This document shows, in pieces, positions 53,996 through 61,936 of a stretch of DNA of 64,000 bases. The first letter of the stretch is position 1; each line of letters starts with the position of its first letter. The translations under genes and the position numbers were made by a program. The notes below the pieces were generated by a model that saw nothing but the letters and a program-made list of their open reading frames with translations, had not been told where the DNA came from and ran no database searches. Source of the stretch: Pseudoalteromonas umbrosa (lineage in GTDB: Bacteria; Pseudomonadota; Gammaproteobacteria; Enterobacterales; Alteromonadaceae); NCBI RefSeq assembly GCF_030125375.1, contig NZ_JASJUU010000022.1:1-64000 (forward strand), in the 5' to 3' direction.

Positions 53996-55621
53996 TTATA
54001 TGGCCATTTTCTGAGCCAAACCACTTTTTCCTTCAGTAAGCTGACCATTTTCCATACGCAACAACCTGTCAGCAAGGTGGAAGTATTTATCATCATGTGT
54101 GATAACAAATACCGTTTTACCTCGAGCACTCAGCGCTGGTAATAATTCCGTATAAAACACATCTTTGAACACAGGATCTTGATCTGCAGCCCATTCATCA
54201 AAGACATAAAATGGCCTATCTTCCAGATAAGTCACTACCAATGCCAAGCGCTTTCGCTGACCTTGAGAAAGCTTTTGTGTCGTAAATGCGCCGTCTTTAA
54301 TAGCAACTTTGTGGTGTAGGTTCAGCTTTTTAATCAGATCATTCCCTTTGTCTTGCAGTACCTTATCTTGGCAATCAAGTAATCGGTCAAAAAGATGAAA
54401 ATCACTGAATACGGCGCTGAAAAGCTGTCTATAACTATCTAGTTTCGCTGCTGTAATAAGCTGACCATCAACATATAAATCCCCTTCCTTAGCTGGGTAA
54501 AGGCCACATAGCAATTTAGCGAAAGTTGTTTTACCACTGCCATTTCCGCCTACCAAATAGATTATTTCACCGCGATTGAGAGTCAAATTGATTGGGGTTA
54601 GCGCAAAAACTTCATCACTTTGCTCATGATAATAGCCATGACTCAATGCTTTGAGCTCAATGCACTCAAATTCAGTTAATTCGGTAGTTGATTGCTGAGA
54701 AATCAAACTCATCTTCGCAGTCATTTCTGAAATAGTATTCGCGGATGCTTTTGCTGCAGCCGCTTTTGGAATAGCGGCTAACATCACCTCTAGTGGTGTT
54801 AGCATGTATAAAAATAACAAGGCAAAGCCTGACATTACTTTTGTCGTATCACTTGCTTGTCCAGATAAAAAGTAAAGCGCTCCGCCAATAAAAGCAAAAA
54901 TACTAAAACCACCCCAAGACGCAGCATAATGATAAATCGTAGCACCTTGTACGCGGCGGGCACGCAACAATGAAATGGTATCGCCAATAACATGATCTAC
55001 GAATATACGACGCTTTGATTTATGTAGCTTAAGCTCTTTCGCACCATCATAAATCGAGTCGAATTGATCGTATAATGAGTCTTGAATTTTTGCAGCCTCT
55101 GTCACTTTTTTAAATGCAGTGGAATTTGCCAGACTGTAGCCAACTGAGCCCACTATCAATGTTAATACCGCAAAAATAAAAACTCGCCAATCCAGCCAAG
55201 CCATGTAAGCAAAACTACCGAGTACTATCATTGCATTCGTTAAAATACCTGGTAGACGCTGAAAAAATTCTGATACTCGCAAACTATGTTCAGTTAAGCA
55301 TGATTTTATTTTACCAGCACCTTGCGCTTCCACATCGTTAAACTCTGCATTGACAACATGTTCTGCGACTTGACTGCGCACTGTGGCCTGACTTTGCTCA
55401 GTTAATTGCTCAGCAAATATTTTTGAACATAGCTGTAAAATTACCCCTGAAACAGCCAATACAGCAAAATATGTAAATTGCTCAGCGCGCGCTTCTGGCG
55501 AGCTGTTAATTATTTCGTTGATCAACGCAACAAGGGCGACGCTGGCCAAGCCAAATAGAGTACTGGTGATGGCTGTTGCCATAAATCGCCACCATGTGGC
55601 GCGAATTAGATTAGCAAGCAC
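53996..55621 (-). CDS. PvdE/SyrD-type ABC exporter (fused membrane and ATPase domains)
   Basis: The 541-residue half-transporter has six membrane helices in residues 1-290. The ATPase shows Walker A GGNGSGKTT (358-366), signature LSQGQ (451-455) and Walker B FYVFDEWAADQDP (471-483). The DEWAADQDP form is typical of the cyclic-peptide exporter family that includes PvdE of pyoverdine synthesis and YojI. The start is GTG at 55621 with GAGAAG upstream. Placed beside catechol synthesis genes, it probably exports the siderophore or a precursor to the periplasm. Confidence 0.87.
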   Translation of the reverse strand: MLANLIRATWWRFMATAITSTLFGLASVALVALINEIINSSPEARAEQFTYFAVLAVSGVILQLCSKIFAEQLTEQSQATVRSQVAEHVVNAEFNDVEAQGAGKIKSCLTEHSLRVSEFFQRLPGILTNAMIVLGSFAYMAWLDWRVFIFAVLTLIVGSVGYSLANSTAFKKVTEAAKIQDSLYDQFDSIYDGAKELKLHKSKRRIFVDHVIGDTISLLRARRVQGATIYHYAASWGGFSIFAFIGGALYFLSGQASDTTKVMSGFALLFLYMLTPLEVMLAAIPKAAAAKASANTISEMTAKMSLISQQSTTELTEFECIELKALSHGYYHEQSDEVFALTPINLTLNRGEIIYLVGGNGSGKTTFAKLLCGLYPAKEGDLYVDGQLITAAKLDSYRQLFSAVFSDFHLFDRLLDCQDKVLQDKGNDLIKKLNLHHKVAIKDGAFTTQKLSQGQRKRLALVVTYLEDRPFYVFDEWAADQDPVFKDVFYTELLPALSARGKTVFVITHDDKYFHLADRLLRMENGQLTEGKSGLAQKMAI

Positions 55622-55923
55622 GTTACTTCTCTTTTATTGGTTCAATAACTAGGACTAGCTACAGGACGAAAATGCATACGAAAAATTCACAGTAAAGGTC
55701 AGATTTATATTCAGTGAAAATCGCACTAGTCAGTTATTAAGTAGGGATTGCGTCACATAACCCCTTTGCTGTACCAGTACTTTCATCGCAGCGGCTAAAA
55801 CTCATTGCGCTTACAACCAAAGTAAAGACTTCAAAGAACTATATACTAGAACACTAAATCTTTTTGTGATTGACACGTCTTTAACACACATTCACGGCTG
55901 ACCGTTATATCGGCAGCAGTTAA
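55622..55923. other. Divergent spacer between exporter and entC
   Basis: This 302-base region must hold promoters for the exporter gene and the biosynthetic operon. I find no recognisable Fur box in it, in contrast to the receptor promoter. TTGACA occurs at 55872-55877 on the plus strand, but no -10 box follows at proper distance. No gene is credible here. Confidence 0.55.
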
Positions 55924-57153
55924 ATGACAACGCAAAAAGGTTTAATTATGCATGCAGGCGAAATATCTAACTTAGCGCAGGCTCAGTCTTTGGGTGAGTT
56001 CCACCTAGATCAAGATTGTCTATTTGTTTCCGGTGAAAGCTGCTTGCTTGGCCATGGTATTAAACATCGATTTAATTTACCCATCGCCAACACAGATTAT
56101 TTGGTCAATGAACTTAAGGCACAATTACAAGCACACCAAGACGACAGCGAGAACGTCATTGCCTTTGGCGTTCTGCCTTTTTGCAAATATCAAACAGCAC
56201 AGTTCATTATTCCTAAGCAAGTTGCGAAATGGGATAAAAGTGTATTCAGCCAGTGGTTGAATACCCAAACCGCTGATACCACTCATCAAGATAATCAGCT
56301 CACTGAGATCCGATATCTGCAAGATAGAGCGCACTTTGAACAAACCGTGTCAGAAGCAAAACATCTGTTTGACAAAGGGCTACTAGAAAAAATCGTGCTC
56401 AGCAAACAGGTTGAGCTCGGCTTCGAACACCCTATCAATGGCAAACATGTGTTAAATCAATTACTGACACAAAGCCAGTCAGGTTATCACTTTGCATTTC
56501 CAACGGAACATGACTCTGTGCTAATGGGCGTCAGCCCTGAACTACTGCTGAGAAAACAAGATGAAACGGTCACCAGTAACCCGTTAGCAGGCTCTATCCC
56601 AAGAGACCCGTGCAGCAAAGTCGAAGCACAGCGACGCTCAGCGTTATTTAATTCTAAAAAAGACAGATACGAGCACGCCGTCGTCATTGATGACATGCGT
56701 CAATTATTGGAGCCTGTGTGCGACAACTTATCGATCCCAGCAGAGCCCTCATTGCTGCACACCGCCACCATGTGGCATTTATCGACGGTGATCTCAGGCC
56801 ATTTAAAAGATCCCAACACCCATATTTTAGATCTCGCCAATCAATTGCATCCAACTCCCGCACTGTGTGGCAAACCAACAAAACCTGCTTATCAGCATAT
56901 TCTGGATCTTGAAGGTCATGGTCGAGACCTCTTCTCTGGGATCATCGGCTGGTGCGATCAGCACGGTAATGGTGAGTGGGTAGTGGTGATCCGGTGTGGA
57001 GAACTCAAAGCACATGTTGCCAAATTATTCGCAGGTGCTGGCATTGTCGCCGCCTCTGATCCTAGCTCTGAATGGCTAGAAACCGAAGCAAAACTCAAAA
57101 CCATGTTGAACGCATTGTCTGTTCAGCAAGCTTATACTCAGTTTAATAAGTAA
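55924..57153 (+). CDS. entC: Isochorismate synthase
   Basis: EntC isomerises chorismate to isochorismate, the first step to 2,3-dihydroxybenzoate. The 409 residues show chorismate-enzyme motifs: LEKIVLSKQVEL, NPLAGSIPRD, ALCGKPTKPA and LFAGAGIVAASDP with the Mg-binding glutamates around them. ATG at 55948 has a better ribosome-binding site (AAGG) than ATG at 55924, so the protein may be 401 residues. It is first in a five-gene operon with 0-11-base gaps. A menaquinone-type MenF is less likely, given the neighbours. Confidence 0.92.
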   Translation: MTTQKGLIMHAGEISNLAQAQSLGEFHLDQDCLFVSGESCLLGHGIKHRFNLPIANTDYLVNELKAQLQAHQDDSENVIAFGVLPFCKYQTAQFIIPKQVAKWDKSVFSQWLNTQTADTTHQDNQLTEIRYLQDRAHFEQTVSEAKHLFDKGLLEKIVLSKQVELGFEHPINGKHVLNQLLTQSQSGYHFAFPTEHDSVLMGVSPELLLRKQDETVTSNPLAGSIPRDPCSKVEAQRRSALFNSKKDRYEHAVVIDDMRQLLEPVCDNLSIPAEPSLLHTATMWHLSTVISGHLKDPNTHILDLANQLHPTPALCGKPTKPAYQHILDLEGHGRDLFSGIIGWCDQHGNGEWVVVIRCGELKAHVAKLFAGAGIVAASDPSSEWLETEAKLKTMLNALSVQQAYTQFNK

Positions 57154-57157
57154 TATT

Positions 57158-58756
57158 ATGCGTATTGAATATACTCCGTGGCCAGCAGAGCTGGCTCAAC
57201 AGTACCGAGCCAAAGGTTATTGGCAAGATAAACCGCTGACCAGTATTTTATCTGATCAGCTTGAGAATAATAGCCAAGGCATTGCCGTGGCGGATGGTCA
57301 GCGCCAGCTTAGTTACAGTGAGCTAAATACTTACAGTGATAATCTTGCAGGCTACCTCGCTCAACAAGGTTTGCAAAAAGGTGATACTGCTGTCGTGCAA
57401 CTGCCTAACTGCATCGAGTTCTACATCACTTACTTTGCTTTGATCAAACTGGGCGTTGCCCCAGTATGTGCTCTGTTCAATCATCAACGCACAGAGTTAC
57501 AAAGTTACTGTGAGATCTTGCAGCCCAAAGCCATGATCGTCTCCTCTGCACACGCTTTATTTGGTGATGAACAGTTCACGCATGAATTATTTAATCGCTT
57601 TGCTTGTTTAAATAAGATCATCACAGATCACAGCAAAGGTAACAGTGAACTTAAGCAGGGTTATTTGCATAAGCATGCTTTCGAAGCCCCTGACCTCAAC
57701 CCTGAAGACGTTGCATTTTTCCAGCTATCTGGTGGCAGCACTGGCACACCAAAACTAATCCCGCGCACCCATAATGACTATCTGTATTCTGTGGTTGCTA
57801 GTAAAGAGATCTGTGAGCTGGATGGAGAGACACGCTATTTGTGCGCCCTACCTGCACCACATAACTTTCCACTGAGCTCACCGGGGGCGTTAGGCGTGTT
57901 TATTGGCGGCGGCACGGTGATCTTAGCCAGCGATCCCAGTCCTGCAGTTTGCTTTGGCCTGATTGAGCACTATGCCATCACGCACACTGCGCTAGTGCCA
58001 CCTGCTCTACAATTATGGTTACAGCACGCATCAGCCAGCCAACATGACCTGAGTAGTTTAAAAGTGATCCAAGTTGGCGGCGCCAAACTCAGTCGCAGTG
58101 TAGCGGAGCAAGTCACCCCCATTTTAGGCTGTCAGCTGCAGCAAGTATTTGGTATGGCAGAAGGGCTCGTAAATTACACCCGTTATGATGACGATCTCGA
58201 ATTGATCTTAACCACACAAGGGCGTCCGATCAGTGAGCATGATGAAATAAAAATTGTCGACGAACATGGCAACAACGTCCCCCAAGGTGAATCTGGACGA
58301 CTCATGACACGGGGTCCTTACACTTTTAGAGGATATTACAAATCACCCACACATAATGCTGCAGCCTTTGACAGCGATGGGTTTTACAGCTCAGGCGATA
58401 TTGTCAAGCAACTGCCATCAGGTCATTTAATCGTTGAAGGTCGAGATAAGGATCAAATCAATCGAGGCGGTGAAAAAATCGCAGCAGAAGAAGTCGAAAA
58501 CCACTTGTTAGGACATCAAAACATTCAACAAGTGGCCATTGTATCTATGCCTGATGATACATTAGGTGAAAAGAGCTGCGCCTTTGTGGTGGCGGATCAA
58601 GACATCAAGTTAACCACCCTCATTTTACGCAAATATTTGCGTCAACTTGGCATTGCCGACTACAAAGTGCCAGATAAGTTTAAGTTTGTAACCCAACTAC
58701 CGTTAACCGCCGTAGGCAAAGTCGATAAAAAAGCCTTGCGTGCCACGTTCGAATAA
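57158..58756 (+). CDS. entE: 2,3-Dihydroxybenzoate-AMP ligase
   Basis: EntE activates 2,3-dihydroxybenzoate as the AMP ester and loads it on the aryl carrier domain of the EntB-like protein. The 532-residue adenylation enzyme shows FFQLSGGSTGTPKLIPRTH (phosphate loop), LPAPHNFPLSSPG and QVFGMAEGLVNYTR. The last two carry residues that select aryl acids in EntE/DhbE/VibE. C-terminal GRDKDQINRGGEKI and the late Lys in VGKVDKKALR complete the fold. It starts 4 bases after entC. Confidence 0.95.
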   Translation: MRIEYTPWPAELAQQYRAKGYWQDKPLTSILSDQLENNSQGIAVADGQRQLSYSELNTYSDNLAGYLAQQGLQKGDTAVVQLPNCIEFYITYFALIKLGVAPVCALFNHQRTELQSYCEILQPKAMIVSSAHALFGDEQFTHELFNRFACLNKIITDHSKGNSELKQGYLHKHAFEAPDLNPEDVAFFQLSGGSTGTPKLIPRTHNDYLYSVVASKEICELDGETRYLCALPAPHNFPLSSPGALGVFIGGGTVILASDPSPAVCFGLIEHYAITHTALVPPALQLWLQHASASQHDLSSLKVIQVGGAKLSRSVAEQVTPILGCQLQQVFGMAEGLVNYTRYDDDLELILTTQGRPISEHDEIKIVDEHGNNVPQGESGRLMTRGPYTFRGYYKSPTHNAAAFDSDGFYSSGDIVKQLPSGHLIVEGRDKDQINRGGEKIAAEEVENHLLGHQNIQQVAIVSMPDDTLGEKSCAFVVADQDIKLTTLILRKYLRQLGIADYKVPDKFKFVTQLPLTAVGKVDKKALRATFE

Positions 58757-58767
58757 CAGAGAAAACC

Positions 58768-59634
58768 ATGAGCATTCCAAAGTTAAATCACTACCCGTTA
58801 CCACGCGATGCAGAATTACCTGAAAATCGAGTGGATTGGAATTTAGATCCCAATCGCGCGGCTTTATTGATCCATGATGTACAACATTACTTTGTTGGAT
58901 TTTATGGCGATGACAATCCATTGATCGACGCTATGATCCAGAATATTCAAGCACTAAAAGCACACTGCTACGAGCATGATATTCCTGTGTACTATACCGC
59001 TCAGCCAATCAAGCAAGGCAAACATGAACGCGGTTTATTATCTGACATGTGGGGAGCGGGATTACAAGACCCTGCACAGCAGCCTATCGTTGATGCTCTA
59101 GCGCCAACCGACAAAGATGTGGTGCTCACCAAATGGCGTTACAGTGCATTCCAAAAATGTGATTTCGAGCAGCAATTACGTGACAAGCAGCGCGATCAGC
59201 TATTAATTGTCGGGATCTACGGCCATATCGGCGTCATGACGACCGCTGTAGATGCCTTTATGCGCGATATTGAGCCATTCTTAGTGGCTGATGCCATTGC
59301 GGACTTCACGAAAGAAGAGCACATGATGGCACTGAATTTTGTCGCAAAGCGCTGCGGTAAAGTGGTATCCATGTCAGAGATCCTCGGCACTCAGACTCAA
59401 GATCTGACTTCGTTAGACGGATTGAAAGCCCATATTTTAACGCTAATTGACTGCGAAGAAGATGAGTTTGACGAGCATGAAAGTCTGATTGACTATGGCT
59501 TAGATTCCGTGCAGGTAATGAATCTAATTTCGTTGTGGCAACAGCAAGGTATTGAAACCAACTTTATTGAACTGGCACAGATCCCAACTTTAGCCGCTTG
59601 GGTTGAATTACTCGAAGAGCGTAAGGAAGACTAA
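58768..59634 (+). CDS. entB: Isochorismatase with aryl carrier domain
   Basis: The N-terminal domain (about 1-205) hydrolyses isochorismate to 2,3-dihydro-2,3-dihydroxybenzoate (Asp37 in LLIHDVQHYF and Lys122 are expected catalytic residues). The C-terminal domain (about 212-288) is an aryl carrier protein with the pantetheine Ser247 in GLDSVQ. One carrier domain is present, as in EntB and VibB. The stop overlaps the next start (TAATG), linking the carrier to the condensation enzyme that uses it. Confidence 0.95.
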   Translation: MSIPKLNHYPLPRDAELPENRVDWNLDPNRAALLIHDVQHYFVGFYGDDNPLIDAMIQNIQALKAHCYEHDIPVYYTAQPIKQGKHERGLLSDMWGAGLQDPAQQPIVDALAPTDKDVVLTKWRYSAFQKCDFEQQLRDKQRDQLLIVGIYGHIGVMTTAVDAFMRDIEPFLVADAIADFTKEEHMMALNFVAKRCGKVVSMSEILGTQTQDLTSLDGLKAHILTLIDCEEDEFDEHESLIDYGLDSVQVMNLISLWQQQGIETNFIELAQIPTLAAWVELLEERKED

Positions 59635-60956
59635 TGACGTATCCTCTTCCACTTACTGACTCGCAGCACGCCATGTGGTTGCTGCATACCATCAGTGGTC
59701 GAGGTGAGCTTTTTAATGTTGCCGAGTGTTTAGAGTTTAAAGGTAAGATCTCGGCAAATTGGCTACAACACGCATTGCAACATGTCTGGCAAGCAAGCGA
59801 TATGCTTGCTTGTCGCTTTGTTAGCGATGCTAGTTATACGCCTCAGCTTCACCATGACAGCACAGTACCCACTATTCTCTGCCAAGATATTGCACAAGAC
59901 CCAGAAGATGTACTCTCTTATGCTCAGCAGTTTGCCAAGCCACATTTAGCAAAGCCGTTTGACCTTAGCCAAGAAGCATTAATGAAATTGTTTTTGCTGC
60001 GCGGTCCACAGCAAGATTACTTGCTGATCGTGGCACATCACTTACTGTTAGATGGCTATGGTTTTGGTTTGTTCTCACAATCACTTAACCGTTGCTACAA
60101 TGCATTGAGTAAAGGCAAGTCACTGCCAAACCTGCGCTTCACAGGGCAACAAACACTGCTCGAATTACAGCAAAGTGAAGCGTATAAAACGCAGCAACAG
60201 CAGTCGCAAAAGACCCTCAATCAGTGGCTCGATGACGCAGACAATGTCTACTCTTATAGCACAGAGAAAGCAGATGTCTCTGAGCCGAATCATCGTCTGA
60301 CAAGCTCGTTCTCACAATCTGTCTGGCATACAATCCAATCTGCGGCACAGGTGACCAACACTACCAGCAGTGAAATACTGCTTGCAGCCATCGCGGCGAC
60401 CTTAGTTGAGCAGCATCAGCAAAATCACGTTACGCTGGGATTAGTGATGATGAACCGCCAAGCCATTAGCGAGCTGAGTAGCCCATGTGTGCAAAGCAAC
60501 GTCTTGCCTCTGCCATTGGTGCTCAATGATGGAGATGATTTAACGGCTGTGGCACAGCACATCAACCAGCAAATTAAAGCGTTAAAAAAAGTGCAAAGCT
60601 ACCGTGTTGAATCGCTCAAGCGGGATCGACAAAAACAGGGCAAATCTTTAAATATTATTGGCCCCACGATTAATCTATTGCCATTCGCCAGCGCCCCTAA
60701 ATATGCCGGTATAGAAACGTGCAGCCACATACTAAGTGCAGGCACCACGGACGATATTATGTTGCAGATCCATTTACTGGGCGATACACCGGCAACGGTA
60801 GATTTTGATAGCAATATTGCGCGTTACGACAGCAACGCTGTCAAAAATATCCAAACCCGCATATTTAATACTGCACACCTGTGGGCGACTCAACCAAAAC
60901 TGTCACTCAAATCCCTATGCAAGCAGCTTAGTCAGGGTAACTTAGAGGTCTCATAG
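59634..60956 (+). CDS. Free-standing condensation domain, VibH-like
   Basis: At 440 residues this is one NRPS condensation domain alone, with no adenylation or carrier part. The catalytic motif HHLLLDG (135-141) is intact, and GPTINLLPF is the usual later C-domain motif. V. cholerae VibH, of the same size, joins dihydroxybenzoyl-VibB to the soluble amine norspermidine. By family and by overlap with entB, this enzyme should make the amide between dihydroxybenzoate and a free amine. The amine cannot be read from sequence. Confidence 0.88.
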   Translation: MTYPLPLTDSQHAMWLLHTISGRGELFNVAECLEFKGKISANWLQHALQHVWQASDMLACRFVSDASYTPQLHHDSTVPTILCQDIAQDPEDVLSYAQQFAKPHLAKPFDLSQEALMKLFLLRGPQQDYLLIVAHHLLLDGYGFGLFSQSLNRCYNALSKGKSLPNLRFTGQQTLLELQQSEAYKTQQQQSQKTLNQWLDDADNVYSYSTEKADVSEPNHRLTSSFSQSVWHTIQSAAQVTNTTSSEILLAAIAATLVEQHQQNHVTLGLVMMNRQAISELSSPCVQSNVLPLPLVLNDGDDLTAVAQHINQQIKALKKVQSYRVESLKRDRQKQGKSLNIIGPTINLLPFASAPKYAGIETCSHILSAGTTDDIMLQIHLLGDTPATVDFDSNIARYDSNAVKNIQTRIFNTAHLWATQPKLSLKSLCKQLSQGNLEVS

Positions 60957-61721
60957 ATGGATTTTCAACATGCACTCACTTCAGAGTACGACCAGCAGAT
61001 TGTTTGGGTGACGGGCGTTGGACAAGGGATTGGTTTGGCTGTCGCCAAGCAGTTTGCCGCACTAGGTGCCAAAGTCATTGGATTTGACCGCCAATTTAGC
61101 GATACCAGCATGCTGTATAGGCAAGTTCACTGTGACCTGTCTAAGCCTGAGCAGCTCACTCAAACTTTGGATGAACTCATCCAGCATGGGTTAGCACCCT
61201 ATAACCTTGTGTATGTTGCCGGTGTGCTTGAAATGGGCGGAATTGACGAGCTTAGCCTCACCCAATGGCAACACTGTCAGAACGTCAATGCAACCAGCCT
61301 GTTTGTGTTTATTAAACAATGCGCTCAGCATTTTAAACACACTCATCAAGGCAGTATTGTAACCATTGGCTCCAACGCTGCGAGCACACCCAGACAACAC
61401 ATGGGGGCTTACTGCGCATCAAAAGCTGCAGCTACGCAACTGACACTTACTGCGGGCATTGAGCTGGCCAACTACGGGATACGCTGTAATGTCATCGCAC
61501 CAGGCTCAACATTAACCCCCATGCAAACAGGCATGTGGCAAGATGATCAGGGCGCGCAACGCGTGATAGAAGGCTTTGCAGCACAATATAAGCTCGGTAT
61601 TCCACTGCAAAAAATCGCAAACCCTGAAGAAATTGCCAATAGCGCGGTATTCATCGCCTCCAAATTATCTTCGCACACCACCATGCAAGTACTCACCATT
61701 GACGGTGGCGCTACTTTTTAA
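60957..61721 (+). CDS. entA: 2,3-Dihydro-2,3-dihydroxybenzoate dehydrogenase
   Basis: EntA oxidises the EntB product to 2,3-dihydroxybenzoate with NAD. The 254-residue short-chain dehydrogenase has TGVGQGIG (cofactor loop), catalytic Ser in GSNAAS, and YCASKAA with Tyr and Lys. The ATG follows the condensation gene stop with no gap. It completes the chorismate to dihydroxybenzoate pathway and closes the operon before a terminator. Confidence 0.93.
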   Translation: MDFQHALTSEYDQQIVWVTGVGQGIGLAVAKQFAALGAKVIGFDRQFSDTSMLYRQVHCDLSKPEQLTQTLDELIQHGLAPYNLVYVAGVLEMGGIDELSLTQWQHCQNVNATSLFVFIKQCAQHFKHTHQGSIVTIGSNAASTPRQHMGAYCASKAAATQLTLTAGIELANYGIRCNVIAPGSTLTPMQTGMWQDDQGAQRVIEGFAAQYKLGIPLQKIANPEEIANSAVFIASKLSSHTTMQVLTIDGGATF

Positions 61722-61730
61722 CCACACACC

Positions 61731-61760
61731 AAAGCCACCTATCCTTAGCGGGTGGCTTTT
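61731..61760 (+). terminator. Terminator of the siderophore operon
   Basis: AAAGCCACC and GGTGGCTTT pair around an 11-base loop, with a short T run, 9 bases after the entA stop. Confidence 0.75.
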
Positions 61761-61853
61761 ATCCCTTATACCTCTGTCGCACCTTCTATGCCTCGAATAA
61801 CACTTTCTTCAATTTTGATGCATTTACCTATCGATTTGCTTGGCACTGTGCAC

Positions 61854-61880
61854 AAAAAAGCTCCACATATGTGGAGCTTT
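61854..61880 (-). terminator. Terminator of the second receptor gene
   Basis: AAAGCTCCACAT and its exact complement form a 24-base palindrome (61857-61880), followed by U residues on the minus strand. It is 56 bases past the receptor stop. A second small hairpin (CTCTGTG/CACAGAG, 61902-61927) lies between the two. Confidence 0.75.
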
Positions 61881-61936
61881 GTGCTGCGAATATACATATT
61901 GCTCTGTGCCCAATTCAGCACACAGAGTTCATGTAA

